Assembly: GCA_021018815.1 (NCBI GenBank)
Contig: JAITYX010000048.1
Coordinates: forward strand, 3,289,501 to 3,353,500
Source of the DNA: Talinum fruticosum
Lineage: Eukaryota; Streptophyta; Magnoliopsida; Caryophyllales; Talinaceae
Length of the DNA stretch: 64,000 nt
Direction of reading: 5' to 3'
Shown here in pieces: positions 1 through 14,500 of this stretch (position 1 is its first letter; the number at the start of each line of letters is the position of its first letter). The position numbers and the translations under genes were made by a program. The notes under the pieces were generated by a model, which worked only from the letters and a program-made list of their open reading frames with translations, was not told the DNA's origin and searched no databases.

Positions 1-133
1 TTTCGATCAGAAGTTGTGTAATGCCTACATATCTATGGCAACCTTTTCAGATACTGGACCACCACTGCCATTATCTGCTCATGTTTTCGGATTCCAGCTT
101 TTGACGACCTTCATTTTCTGTTACCAATACCAG

Positions 134-3100
134 GATACCTAAGTTTTGGATATTCAACACCCTTCCTCTCCCTTGGTTCATCTTACATGTATCCTTCATT
201 GGCTGCTGCCAAGGCTGCTGTTATATCCGTGGGTGAAGAGATCTCGACTCAGGGACTGCCCTCTGGAATCTGTCCTCTGGTTTTTATCTTTACCGGCACT
301 GGAAACGGTATTTTGTCTATTGTTTGTTCTTGAACTAAATGCCATCAGTTCTCCGGTAAATTATGCGGCATTCGATGTCTCTGTCTGACATCAAGCTTGG
401 TATCTGCAACAGTCTCCCAAGGTGCACAGGAGATATTCAAACTTCTTCCTTATGCATTTGTGGATCCTAGGAAACTTCCAGAGCTGTTTGAAACGGTATC
501 TTGTTCTTTTTCTTATTCTTCTGAGGACACTATTTCTTTACTTTTCTGTTAAGCCAATTGTATCTCGTTTGCAGTTCTGAGGAATGCCCATCTTGATCCA
601 TGTTCTTACATTAACTATTCAAGAAGGATTCCTGATAACTATGACCTTATCTTGCTTCAAGTTTTCACACTAGAAACAAAGACTCTTACAGGACATTCTT
701 CTCTTTAAGCCATACATGTAGAATGTTCTGTGTCCTGGTATAATGAAAAATATTGTACTTGGTCGATGTTTATTAGTTTCTCTTACTTATCTCTTTTAGT
801 GGGAAGAATTTTCATTTAGAAACTTTTCTTTATCTTGTGCAGGATGGAGAACGGAATCAGAATTCTCAGGTGTCAAAGAGAACATTCCAAGTGTATGGTT
901 GCATCGTGACAAGTAAAGATATGGTTGAACCTAAAGATCCTAATAAAGTATTCAATAAGGTATGTCATACTGACCTCAGAAGTACATTGTTGGTCCAATG
1001 TTCTATTAGACATTTGAGGATTTTGTGCATCATGTTTGGAAATAAAATACCAATATCAATTGCTCTATTGTATTTCAGGCTGACTACTATTCACATCCAG
1101 AGCATTACGCTCCAATTTTTCATGAAAGAATTGCCCCATTTACATCTGTTATTGGTAGGTGGCATTCTGTTTACCTTCTTTCTGGTTCTCATTGACTTTG
1201 GTTAGTCCAATTATACAATGTGGAATATTTGAGGGTTTTAAAACTCTGTCGTTCTATCACTTAGTTTTAGTTGTTTTTTGGTTACAAGTTTTAGATGAAC
1301 TCAAGCAATTAGTTCTAGTACTGTATGACTTAAGATGTTTCTGGACAAATATAAACAAGTTGCATAATTTAGATTTGGAACATAACCCTCTTTTCAGAAT
1401 TATTGTAATTGCATTGTCCGATCCCATTAGATGTCATTCATGTTCCTAACTGTGAAATGTAAAAGCAGGCTCGTTATTAAGTTCAGTAAATATCTGTTTT
1501 TGGGTGACGGGCGAGGCATCTATGACTGAGGCACAAAAACAAAGTTCCAAGTGGATGACCTCCTTAATTTTAATTTCACAGGATGGGAATGGACAGTTTC
1601 CAATTGTGGGTTTATATGTCGAGCATTTCAGATATTACTAATAACTAGGTTGCATAACTAAAAATATGTTTATAATTTATTTATTGATGCTTGTTTGGAA
1701 CTCAATAAAAAAATTTAAGAAATACTTTTTACTTGTGGCAGTCAATTGCATGTACTGGGAGCAAAGATTTCCAAAATTGTTGACCATCGAGCAGCTTCAG
1801 GACATAATGAGTAAAAAAAGATGCCCACTTGTTGGTATTGCTGATATAACTTGTGATGTAGGAGGATCCATCGAGTTTGTTAACCAAACTACAACTATTG
1901 ACTCTCCTTTCTTTAGGTAATGAATATGTCAGAATTTCATTTTAAATATGTGAACCAACTTTTGTAAAGTGTTCTTGACAATTGAAAATTTCACCTTTTC
2001 ATTCATCATAGTTCATCCTGGTTTTCAAATTTTACAACTCTGCTCATGATGATCAAGGAGATTGTTGGAGCTCCACCAGAGTTGCTCTAGTTGGTAGTCA
2101 TATGTGCAAGGGCTAACATCTTCTTGATTAAGTGAATCTTCTATGACTTATGCAGATAAAATCTAATCTACAGTACAGTTGGGAAGTAAGATGGGTCCTT
2201 CCACGCCATTTTCACTTCTCTTTTTTTTTTTTAAAAAAAAAAATAGATGATATGTTCTTGTCAATCTGGTCGTGAAATACTTGAGGGTAGTCGCCTAAAC
2301 AACGTTTGCCCAAACCCCAAGAAAGCTGTTGAACAAAGTGGAAGAGGAACTGACTTTGAACAATACTGAAATCTATAAGTTTGATTGGCTCCATTTTAAT
2401 GTTCTTGGTGGAGAGCAAACTAATTTTTGTGCATTTAATTGCATTTGAACTTCTAGTAGCAGCACATAATTTGAAGAGTAATTTTCCTTGGCTCAATTTT
2501 AATACCAACCAAGAAATTTACCTGAAGGTGCTTGTGGCCAATTTCCATTTTGACTGATGATACCTTTTGTAGGCTAATAAGGGACACCACTAGGAAACAC
2601 AAACATAACCTTCGGCTAAGGTTGCTTAGTCCATTTTTAAATAAATATAGAACAGTAAAACTTAAATTCAAACAAAAGACCTAAATCCATTCCATGAGTC
2701 TAGGATCTACCGAAGGAAAGCCTTGAACTTTCCAGAATTATTTTGTCATTTGTTCCTCAGTAATCCAAATAGATGTACTAATGAGAAAGGAGGAACTTCA
2801 GACACTTTATACAGTATGCCTGTCAATGAAAATATCTGAAAAACATTACTGTGCGAAACAACTGAATAGTGCTAAAAGATCTTCTTTCCTAAAACACCAA
2901 ACAAAGAACTAATCTCTGAATATTCTAGGACTGTGTAGCCACCCAAAATGCCAACCACGGGGATGCAGGGCTCTAAAGCTGTGCGGGAAAAATATTGTAA
3001 ACCAAATATGCAAACATTCTCTAAGCACCTTAAGGTCCTGGATTTCATATTCCAAGAACAAGAGGATGGACAAACTGATTGGAAATGGAGTTACTTATCT

Positions 3101-6100
3101 GTCAAATGTCAATAAATGCTCATCCTGTAATTATCCTCCATTTACTGTGACATATATACAGTATACTATCTATCGTGTAAACTCATGTATATCCTCAATA
3201 TTCATGTTTTATGCTGAGGTATGATGTGCTTGGACTAGTTGACTATCTACCTGTAATTGAGCTAAGAAGATCTATGCATAATCTGAAACTTTATGTTTGC
3301 AGATATGACCCATGGACGAATTCTTACCATTATGATATGGAAGGTAAAGGCGTGATATGCTCAGCAGTTGACATTCTTCCAACTGAGTTTGCGAAAGAGG
3401 TATTCTGCTTATAAGAATTTCTCTCTCTTTCTGTCTCCACCTAAATGTCCGAGGCCATACAATCTAGTTTCACTTTTTACAAATTACAAGACATGAGAAT
3501 TTTCCCTTATCTTCTTGTAACACCTACAATTTGTTTTTCTTTAAAGGCTTCGCAACATTTTGGAAACATTCTATCACAATTTATTGAGCATTTGGCATCC
3601 ATAAAAGATATAGCAGAATTGCCTCCTCACTTGAAACAAGCTTGTATTGTTCACAAGGGAGCACTGACACCCCTGTATGAGTACATTCCTCGTATGAGGG
3701 AATCTAGTTCAGAGTAAGCGTCTGGTTCCTTGTCCTCTTGAGTTTGTTTGTCCACTACTTGGAATGGACTTAAGGCGTCGAATTACTGTGTAATGGGGTT
3801 ATGCACACATTGCTTTATTTACACCTTGCAAATTATCTTTTGAATGACTTTGTTTTCTTCTTTTTTCCATTTTGCAGAGAATTATCAGAAAATCTTCCAG
3901 ACTCCCATCCTAATAAGAAAAAACACTCACTGTTGGTGAGTTCCTTTCATCAAATATTTGTTTTTTTGCTTGTCTAATTCTTGTAAGCTGTTGTTCCCCA
4001 CATGGGCTGCACGACATAGGTCTCATTGGATCTTGTAAACTTTGCCTCCATATAGAAGTGTTTCACTGTAAGCTCAGCTCATTACAGCTGCCGTTGTTTC
4101 CTCTGATCTTAAAATTCATGGCCGTGATGTTAGGATGATAACTGTTCCTTGAATGATGAATTGATATTTACAAAGTGAATGCTACTTTTTCTACTGAGTT
4201 CTTTTTGAAATTCCGGCAGGTATCTTTGAGTGGTCATCTATTTGATGACTTCTTGATAAATGAGGCTTTGGATATAATAGAAGCTGCTGGTGGCTCTTTC
4301 CGCTTGGTCAGATGTCAAGTTGGACAAAGTACTGATGTCATGTCCTACTCAGAGCTTGAGGTATGTCACTTGTTTGTTTTGGTATTTTTGTTAGCCACCA
4401 GTCAGTGACTTAATGATTGGCCATTCTAATTATTTGTTTGGATTTCCTTTTACACTTTTGGCAGGTTGGAGCAGATGATCGCTCAGTATTGGACAAAATT
4501 ATTGATACATTAACTTCTCTAGCCAATAAGAGGGAAATAATGGGATTGTCGAGAAAGAACCGAACAAGATCGCTCTGACACTTGGTAAGATCCAGGAGAA
4601 CGGTGCAATTAGTGAAGATGAAGCAAAGAAGAAAACAGCAGTTTTAATTCTTGGAGCAGGCAGAGTATGTAGACCTGCCGCTGAGCTTTTAGCATCAGCA
4701 AAAAGCCGTTCCTCCTTTTCTTCACTTGAAAATTGCTCAGAATTTGATTTTGATGATTTGGATGACATCAAAGTCATTGTTGCATCATTCTACCAGAAGG
4801 ATGCTGAAGAGGTTAGTTCGAAAAAAGAAACTGTTCTTTTAATTCTGCCTTGTGTCGGCTCTTGTCTTCTGTAGCTCAGCATCTTAGCCGTTTAAGTTTC
4901 CAAAACAAATCAATATCAAAAGCACAATCAAGTCCCTGGGTGTTTTTTTGGGGGGGTTCATCTAAACTGCCTTGCTGCTGAATTGGAGATAGGCTGTTTC
5001 CAGTGGACACTAGTCAGTTGTCATTCAAGTTTCCAGGCTCAAAATATATTCCCCTCTTAGTGACCTCCCCCAACCATCCTCCTAGGGGTTCTCTTGGTTG
5101 AATTTTCTGACACTCTGTCATGAACCTGCGTCCTTTCACCATAAAAACTACTTTTCCTCTAGAAATAGACATTCAGCCTAAAATTTTGCATTTGGAAAAT
5201 GTTGTTTGCAGATTGTCCAAGGTATTCCAAATGCAATTGCAGTACAGCTTGATGTGTCAGATCATGGAAGTCTTTGCAAATATGTTTCTCAGGTAATACT
5301 TTCTGAACAATGTCAAAAGAAAATAGAATGTTGTCAAATGACCATGTTTTTTAAGGCCGATAACTCGCCTAGCCTACTTTATTACAAGGCTTGGTCTGGG
5401 AGTTAAAGAGCAATGCAGGTGAAAAATGCACTTGATCTAAGCTTAGGTATAGCTTGTGTAGACCCTCCCCAAAAAAACCAAAGAAAAAAAGACAATATTC
5501 CTGGTGTGATGTCGTTGGGGACATCAACAACCTTCTAGCTTCTTATAGGTAAGGCTATATATATCTTGATATTCACACTGGGTTGGTTGTTGACATTGTT
5601 GTGATAATATGTGCCTTTGAAAGGCTTCCATGGGTAGATGTTATGACATACCCATGGTCAGTTGTTTTGTTTTTGTGTGCCAAAGGCTGCTTTCATTGTG
5701 ACTTTTATGCTCTACCTCTAGCTACCATTCTATCTTTGGAGGTTTGAAATTGTGATCTTAGGGGATGACAGTTATTTCTTTGTGAATGCAGGCTGAAGTT
5801 GTTATAAGCTTACTACCCCCTAGTTGCCATGCTATCGTCGCCAACACCTGTATTGAGGTACCTTTTACAACTCCACTGTTTGGTTCATGACTTGTCCAGT
5901 TAATCAACTCTTTGTTCTGATCATTAGCTCTTCCCTGTGTGCATTCTTAAGGGAAACTGTGATGTCCTAATAACCAATGACTCAAGGACATGATTGGAAT
6001 ATAGATTTTATTAGCCAACTAATTGCAAGGAAAAAACAATGAAACTCGCACCCTATCTTCAGTTTTAGTAGAATGTTGACTTCAGAAGGGCTAATGAATC

Positions 6101-9100
6101 CTCTGAGGTATGCTTTTTGGCTATTTTGTAGATCTTGTTCCAACTAATAGTAGTATCAGCATATGTTTTGAGATCAGCTTATTCTTTAAGTTCCCACTGG
6201 TTGCCAAGGACTTTTCCCGATTTTGACTAACTGATGTTTAGGACCAGTCCTCTGTAATTATCATGACAATTCATGTTAACAAAGTTCATATCTTGGAGCA
6301 AAAACTGAGAACCTCTACCCAGAAGGGAAAGGGGAACGTTTTTGGGCCATCTTACTCATTGTTTTCCATGATTTTGTTCATATAGGCACTTCCTTGCTTT
6401 TGTTTTCTCGAAATTTTTGTTTGTATCAGAATTGCTGTAGTCTGATTGTTCGCTCATGGCTGGAATAAATAACATGATACTTTAATGCATAACTAGCCAA
6501 GTATGCATATATACTGTCTTGAATAGATAGGTTATAAATAGCTTACATAGGGTATTTAGCCCTGTGTTCATGTTTGAAACCAATCTGCTCTTAGTAGCAA
6601 TCACAACCTGCTGAAGGAATTTTTATATTATTTGAGAATCATGAATTCATTGTGGCTACAATTTCAGTTGAATGTGCACATAATCATATGCATATGAACT
6701 ATGTTGTCTTTTATGCAGTTAAAGAAGCATCTTGTTACCGCTAGCTATGTTGATGATTCCTTGTTAAAGCTGGATGAAAGGGCAAGAGATGCTGGCATAA
6801 CAGTTCTTGGTGAGATGGGTCTGGATCCTGGAATAGGTAAGTTTATCATAGGCTTGTTCCTGCTCTTATTGCTGGAATGTGACCACACATGGAACAATTC
6901 GCAGCAATTGCTTATCTGCCCCACCCCAACCCCCACCCCCCAAAAATAAAAATCAAATGGACCAAACAGGAAGGCAAACAAAAATTAAGGAACTAAACTC
7001 AAAACATTTGCAATTCTGTATGTAAATTTTCGATTTCTTCAGAGTTTATCACCTGGGTTGATGTTATATAACTGTAGTTTGAAATGACCAATTACTTGAC
7101 TCGTCAGTAATGATTCTTAATTGACCTCATGAAACTCAGGCCATTTGTGATTCTTCTCTCAACCCATCTAGTTCTCGTTTAATATTGTTCAGCCATTTCT
7201 GAGCTTCTCAACTTCTCGGGGTGTAAATTATCAAAGCCATATTCGGAAAAATAATTGTTTTGATGATGCAGATCATATGATGGCAACGAAAATGATCAAC
7301 CAAGCACATGCCAAAGGGGGAAAGTTCTCTCTTTTACTTCTTACTGTGGAGGTCTTCCGTCTCCTGCAGCAGCAAACAATCCCTTGGCTTATAAATTCAG
7401 GTATCTTTTCTGTATTTCTCAGCTCTATCGGCAATGGGGCATGTTTCTTGATATGCTGAATGCAAATCATGGAGAGTAAGAAAGAATCAATGCAATATTT
7501 CAATTTAAAAGGATTGGTGAAGGGAATCCTGTGTCTACTCGTGTGGAATGTAGTTCCTTAACCAGTGTGATAGACATTTGGACTTTGATTAGACTCCACG
7601 AAAGGGTTGCTTGGGTCGGGATAATTTAGAATGGTTTTGATCAGGTATGGTTGGTCACTTGGGTCTGGGTTTATAAGCGGGGCTGCTGTTGATTTGTCCC
7701 ATGTCTGACGACTTTCCTCTGTCTTTTCATGCTTCCAGTTGGAACCCTGCCGGGGCTCTGAGAGCTGGGCGGAATCCTGCTACATATAAATCTCAAGGAG
7801 AAGTAATAAACATTAGTGGTAAGCTCCTGCGAACTCTATTTGACTAGATATATTTGGCAAGATATGCCCCCTTAAACATCCCCCCACCACCCCCCAAAAA
7901 AAAAAGGAAAAAGGAAAGCATGCATAGAGGAATTTATAACTACCAAACTCAGCCATTACCCTTGAGCGGCACTCCCATCTAGGCACCATTTTATTTCTTT
8001 GGGCCTGGGGGCGAGAGGGATGTATGCATCCTTACCCATACAATTGAATTGCAAAAAGACTGTTTCTATTGGACCCGAGATTGAAGCATATTCACTGACT
8101 ACTGCTCCTCAAGGCCCATAAGGCCATTGCGAAGAAGTGAAATATATGCTTAAGTCCATTGCAATACAAAGCTGAAAAAATTGCTATAATGATCCATTCA
8201 ATTCCCTGGAAAATGAAATTAAATTATGCTATGAATGTTACTCTTAAATATCAATTCAATTCATCCAGGAGTACTATAATTGTCTGAGACTGCATGATCT
8301 TACTCTTGTAGGGGACAGCCTTTATGATTCAGCTGTGAGGTTTCGGCTGCCCGACTTTCCAGCTTTTGCATTAGAAGTCCTGCCAAACCGTAATTCTCTG
8401 GTGTATGGTGACATCTACAAAATCAGTGATGAAGCATCCACAATCTTCAGAGGAACACTCCGCTATGAAGGCATGACAGTTTTACTTTCTATAATTCATT
8501 ACCTAACAGTCACCCATTATTAATTTGCACAACTAGCAAGTCATAGTTGAGACTGATAATATTACACTCCTGTTGAAATCTGTGTAGGTTTTAGCGAAAT
8601 AATGGGGACTTTAGCAAGAATTGGTTTCTTTGATGCTGAACCACATGCACTTCTTACAAGTCCTGTGAGACCTACTTTTGAGACTTTCACGTGTATGCTT
8701 CTTGGTATTGCCAGCAAATTATCAGGCTCCATGGAGGGAGAAATGGATATTGCAGAAAGGATCATGTCACTTGGACACTGCAAACAACAGGAAACTGCCG
8801 TAAAGACAGCAAGGACAATAATGTGAGGAGTGATTCCTAATCTCAAATTTGTGGGAAATTTGCTTTTCTTCTAATGTAACTTAGTCTTGAGCATGACTTA
8901 AATCAGTCTTTAATGTATTTGTTTGTTTTGTCTTTTTTGGTTGTTTAGGTTCCTGGGATTTCATGAGAAAACATCTATACCTGCAAAATGCCAGACTGCA
9001 TTTGATGTCACCTGTCTCCTCATGGAAGAAAGGCTTAGTTATTCTGGCACAGAACAGGTGCTTTGTATTTCCTTGCCCCTTTTCTCCATGATGTACTATA

Positions 9101-10331
9101 TTACCCATTCTGAGAAACAGCCCCAAAATGTCACAACTGTATTTGAACTAGAACTCAAATTAACCTGAACAAAACCAAATAGTTTGTGAATTTGTTTGAC
9201 TAATATTGGCTGCATTTTCTTGGAAAGATTAGGGCAACCCAGCAATGGACCTAACCTGAGGTAAATTTGAAATGGCCTGACCAGAACCATATTGAAGCTG
9301 AAATATTCCGTCAACCCATTTTTACCTAATCTAAAGTTAACCAGATCATGAAATGACAAACTTCCCATGGTGATCAGGATATGGTCCTTCTGTATCACGA
9401 AATCGAGGTAGAGTTTGCAGAAACTCATGCAAAGGAGAAACAGCAAGCAACCTTGTTGGAATTTGGAAAGACGGAGAAGGGGAAAACGACTTCTGCCATG
9501 GCACTGACAGTTGGAATTCCTGCAGCGATTGGAGCTATTGTAATCTTTTGCTTCTCTCGTTCTTCCTTCAGTTTCTAGCATTTGCTTGAGTAATTCTAGT
9601 GCTGACTTTCTTCTTCTTCCTGCAAACTTACAGCTCTTGCTTGCAAACAAGATCAAGTCAAGGGGATCTTGAGACCTGTTGAACCTGAAGTATATGCTCC
9701 AGGTAATTTAAAACTTGGTCTGATAACATCAGGAAGGTAAAATATTAACATTGAATAGACTAAGAAACAACCTTCCTGGTAAGATGCTAATATTGGATAT
9801 GCTAGCTTAAACTCTCCAACATGGTTATGTATCCAAGCATTAAATTCATCCATTTTTTGCAATTCTACATGTTTTTGGTCTAACATAAACTATCAAGTGT
9901 TCATATTCCTCTCGAAATGTAAAGTATATGACATGGGTACCTGCAGTTTATTTGGGAATTGGCACGTAAAGATTAATAGTTGGAAATAGTAGCCATATGC
10001 TATTGCTTTGATTTTCATCAAGAGTATAAAATAAATTGGAATCATCATCTAATTTTGTGCATGCAAATGACATTTCCCGAGTCCCTTCCCTGTACACCAT
10101 CTTACTCCCCTCCCGAACAATCTTTTGACAAAATGAACATTGAAGAAACAAGAATCCAATTAACAAAGCTGGACTCAAGCATGCTCTTTATGAACTTGTA
10201 CTTTCTTTGAGTCGTGCCATTTTTGTATAACTATGTACAGAGAGTTGAAGCCTGATTAACAATTTCTATTGCTTGCAGCACTTGATATCATACAAGCATA
10301 TGGGATCAACTTGTTGGAGAAGATGGAATAA
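134..10331 (+). CDS. LKR/SDH: Lysine-ketoglutarate reductase / saccharopine dehydrogenase, bifunctional (5' truncated by window edge)
   Basis: First two enzymes of lysine catabolism: lysine plus 2-oxoglutarate to saccharopine, then to glutamate and aminoadipate semialdehyde. Exons by splice sites and homology: 134-307, 413-495, 843-959, 1079-1154, 1742-1916, 3303-3399, 3547-3713, 3878-3935, 4220-4360, 4465-4811, 5212-5292, 5792-5857, 6719-6836, 7272-7400, 7739-7818, 8312-8470, 8588-8822, 8949-9057, 9378-9539, 9634-9702, 10279-10331. The LKR part shows GYSTPFLSLG, VNCMYWE and ITCDVGGSIEF. The SDH part begins with the Rossmann motif LILGAGRVCRPAAE (exon 4465-4811), then ASYVDD, GEMGLDPGI, SYCGGLPSPAAANNPLAYKF and FRGTLRYEG. 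About 898 residues are encoded, against roughly 1060 for full plant enzymes, so about 160 N-terminal residues lie upstream. Three one-base frameshifts (near 4528, 7320, 9663) interrupt the frame. Conservation on both sides of each suggests sequence error rather than decay. The intron at 8471-8587 has a GC donor. Confidence 0.95.
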
Positions 10332-10461
10332 GAGCACTGAAGCTTATTTGTCATCAGTTTTTACCTAGCCGGGTTTGTCAGATTCTACTGTCATGTGAAA
10401 TCAGTTCTTCAAAGCCATGATTTCACTGTCTCGAGTGTTGATCCACTGCCCTGGTCACTGA

Positions 10462-10467
10462 AATAAA
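10462..10467 (+). terminator. Candidate poly(A) signal of LKR/SDH
   Basis: AATAAA lies 131 bases after the LKR/SDH stop codon (10329-10331), a normal distance for a plant 3' UTR. Position and motif only; no transcript evidence. Confidence 0.5.
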
Positions 10468-10499
10468 AGATTGAGAAACAAAGAAACAACTGCTTACCA

Positions 10500-11544
10500 G
10501 ATATTTCTGTATATCTCTGTATATATGACCTCACTGATAGTACTGTATTTGACCTGGCGAAATGAGTAGTTTGAGGCATGGTGGTGACTTTATACCAAGA
10601 GCAAAATGAAATATATTAATCTTTTACTTCGAGTTTTTCCTAACCATTCCAACATGTTTAAGTACAAAAGTTAAGCAGGATGGGCTGTGTCTTAACGTTG
10701 GTAAATTTCGGATGAATTGGCATGTCTAAATTTAAAATTAGGTCAGGTTCAGAATACCCGGATTTGCTAAAATCTAAAATTAAAGTAAATTATGTTGGGT
10801 TTAAGCTGTTTACGTCTGCACAATTTGGAGAAATTGGTTATTGTGTAGACTCGAATTGTTGTAATCCAGCACAAGAAAGTAATCATGAATCTCATTCAAC
10901 TTTATTCCATAACTCATGCATTGCCTCAAACTGCACAAAATGACGGACTATATCCACCTTTTTAGTACTTTTACCTTAAAAATTCCTTACTTTTAAGGGT
11001 GAGATTTCTTGATATAACTTTTATTGGTGTTTTTCTGAAACCTTAAAATCGAAGAGACCAAATGAAAAATCATATAGAATGTCTTAACTGAGCCACTATA
11101 GGGGATTTTTTTTTTTTGAGGGGGCCGGAGGGGGGTTGTTTCTAGTTTTCAGTTCTCCTAAGAGTTTTGAAAAAGAGATCAACAGAGTAGCCCTAAAATA
11201 AGCATGCTAGAAGAATTTCTAGTCATATTTGCAATTTTCCAAAAAGGTGTAGATAGAAGAAATCAATGTAAACAAATGAGACCAAAGAAAATAATCTATA
11301 TTTTTCTTTCTCATTTTCTCATCATAACTGCGTGCAAAATCCCATTTGCAGGTTTCTTTTAGATATAAATAACAATGCTGGCACAGCTGCAATTTTTCCA
11401 ATAGGCCGCGCCGAAATCCTACAAGGTTATATAGCTCAAATAGGCTCTCCTTTCCTTTCAGCCTTCCACCAACCCATTTGGAGGGAGAAAAATGAACTCT
11501 AACTCTGTCTGGGTGGTAAATCAGTGGACTAAAACTGCAAAAAA
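10500..11544. other. Intergenic spacer between convergent genes
   Basis: AT-rich spacer between the tail-to-tail LKR/SDH (plus) and HAD (minus) genes. It should contain both 3' UTRs. Short open frames here show no recognisable domain and no splice-supported continuation. No repeat with clear termini was seen. Confidence 0.6.
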
Positions 11545-14500
11545 TCAAGGATGAGAAGAAATCCAAGAGAATAGTTGCTGCTCCACCTCCTTCCAGTTGT
11601 GAACTTTAATCACCAAGGGGTGCTGAGTACTCGATCCCGTCTTACACCATGGATATGAGTTCTCGTAATCAAAGAGTAACACTTTAATGCCAACCTCAGC
11701 ACACTCTAGAGCGTATCTCGGGTTGTCATCAATCAACACCTTTGCCCCCATTGACCTGGTTAAGATAAACATTGCCAAAACACGACTGCTTAACTGAAAA
11801 TAGTCCAGAATATAAATCTCAAATCATAGGGTCGCAGACATAAGGAATGAAAGGATCAAGAAAATATGACAAACTAAGCAGGAAGGGACTACTGGACTAG
11901 GCAAAATTAACCCACACCCGATTATAAGGCAACCAGAATTTGGCCTGAACCAGAGTCAGCTGTCTGCCCAGCCTAAGATGAAGTATTGACTGACTGCACT
12001 GCATTTTGGTTGCCTTAACAAGCTTATAGGACAAACCAACGACAAAGACAAATATGATCCAAACTCAAAGACACCTAACGCGAACCTGACCCGACATGGA
12101 ATTTGCAACAAGCTATTCTGTCTTAGCTCTCACTCGAACTACTTGTTCGCTAGGTGTTACAGTGCTCGACATGATTTTAAATTTGATATACAACTCATCA
12201 TGAGAATTCGTAAACCAGAGCAAATTAGAAATTTGAGCTTCAAAACCGAAGAATACCTGCAAATCTCTGATTTAGGTCTGGATTCTCCATCTAAAGCAAA
12301 GTGGTTACCGAAGTGAATTTCCTCAAAAAGTCCTGGATAATGCTTCTCGATCCACTGAATTGTGTGATCTTTAATGACATTTTGACGGGATCTAACATCA
12401 TACAAAATCTTAACTAAGAAAGGTGCAAATTCCAGCTGATATCTCAAAGGAATAAGGTCTATCAAAGACATACGTGACAACAGACAGGTTGCAATGTCTT
12501 GCAAGTTTCTTAAGGGTCTTTTGAGCCCCAGGGATAGGGTGAATCCCATTCTTGAAATAAGATGTTTTGAAGAACTCATGAACGCGGATATCAGCTGCAA
12601 ATAAGAAGCATAATTGTGTCAACCACCCTGTTCTGACTATATTTTCTAAGTATAGGTATACAATTGAGGTAAGGAGTTATCTGAAGTTTTATCTCAAATC
12701 TAACATATTGTACAAAATAGAAAACTAATTCTTGCTACTCATGGAGAACTTGATTAATAGCCCATTAATTAATTTAAGAGTCACATGAAATCCCATGTGG
12801 AGAATAAATGTTGCGCTGGTGTAGACATGCCATGATTTCAAGATAATGTTCAATAAGAATTTCAAAAGGAGGTGCTTCAGATACAGAAAAATCATGCATG
12901 CATAAAACGCAAATGACATCACAGTTACCTTATCTAGGTACAGAAAGAATGTACAATATAACCAGGACAAGAGATGATTATATTTTCAATAAAAAAATTA
13001 AAAAAAAGAGATGACTATATGACACCCCTTCCCTTCTCCCTTCACCCTCCCCCCCAAACAGCTCCCACCCAAAAAAGGAGGAAATTATTGTACATTTTCA
13101 ATCCATGTAATAATCCTAATTCACTTTTACAATTGAAAGTAGGTCCTCAAACAACAATATAACCAGATAAGACTACATAAAATGCAAAAAGGACTCAAGC
13201 ATTTTTATGGAAGAAAGTTAATGATGAGTCACATAGCCTTGTTAGCCAAGTTAGAGGCATATTGATATTGTAGCTAATGCAGCCCAAGACGACATAAGAA
13301 GCTCCAATTCTAATCACAGCTCTCATTCTAAACTGTGCAGCTACAACCTTTGTGTGGTTTGTGGAGAAGTATCTCATTCCGCCACAGATACCAAATTACT
13401 TTAAAAAGGTAAGATACAACCTAGCAAACTTAATAGAAGAAGCTTCCTAAACCCTGGATGAATAATCATTGCCATGAACATATATTACACGACTAAGGTT
13501 CTATAGAAACTAAAGGTTCACTAAAGTGGCATTTTAAAACATACTAAATGCAGACTGTGCAGTTTGATCAATTCAGTGATTTCTATCCCAACTCACCCAG
13601 ACCTTCCAAATAGGAGCACAAACTTGCTTTTACCTTCACATTGAAAGAGAGAATTGGATGATTTCAATGAAGACTTGCAGCTTGTTTGTTCAAGAAGATC
13701 TCAGACAAGTGCCATAACAATGGGTTGAACTAGTCCTGAGACCCAGAACTTAGATACATCTATGAACCATTACGCAATACTCATCAATAAACTACCCCTT
13801 ACCTAGCATTCATCTTGTTAATCAGCTAATCACATATCAAAATACTTACGGCGGCTCTATCTTTTCTCTTTTGCAAGCCCACTCTCCCCGTTATCTTCTA
13901 CCACCTTCCCTAATTGCCATCCTAACAAACACAAGTTCCAACAGCAGAAAGGATGCTCCTATGAATCTCACACAGCAGTCTGAATGTGATTCCATCTCTT
14001 ACATATAAATCATCTTTCCCATATAGTAATAGCAACAGGGCCAACTTTGGCTTTCTGATCATTGTTGTTCACATTTCAACATTGAAATCAATATTTCTTT
14101 ATTGGTTTTCTATTAGGAACATCACATACTTCGTGGAAACCATTTTTGTTCAATGTCAAGAAAGGGACGAAGAGTCCTGAGCAATCAATTTCAAAAGACG
14201 CCTATTGAGTAGGCAAGGGACCCAAAGCAAGCACTTATAAATGCAATTATAACAATAAACAACATAATCATATTCAACTGCCACATCTGAGATGAATAGT
14301 GTCTTACCATTAACCAACCGATACCGGAAAAACAGCTGATTTCAAGAAATTTACATTCACATGAAAAAATTTAAGCAGTTTTTAAAGGTCAAGCCATTAT
14401 CTCATACATCAAAAAGTATATGAGATGATTGACCAAACAGTTCCAGCAACAACATGTAGGTAGCCAAATAGGATGAGAGAGGGTGCTCGTACCTTCATCA

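Noticed and set aside
9096..9656. 186-residue minus-strand frame
   Set aside because: Antisense shadow of LKR/SDH exons 19-20 and their intron; no domain.
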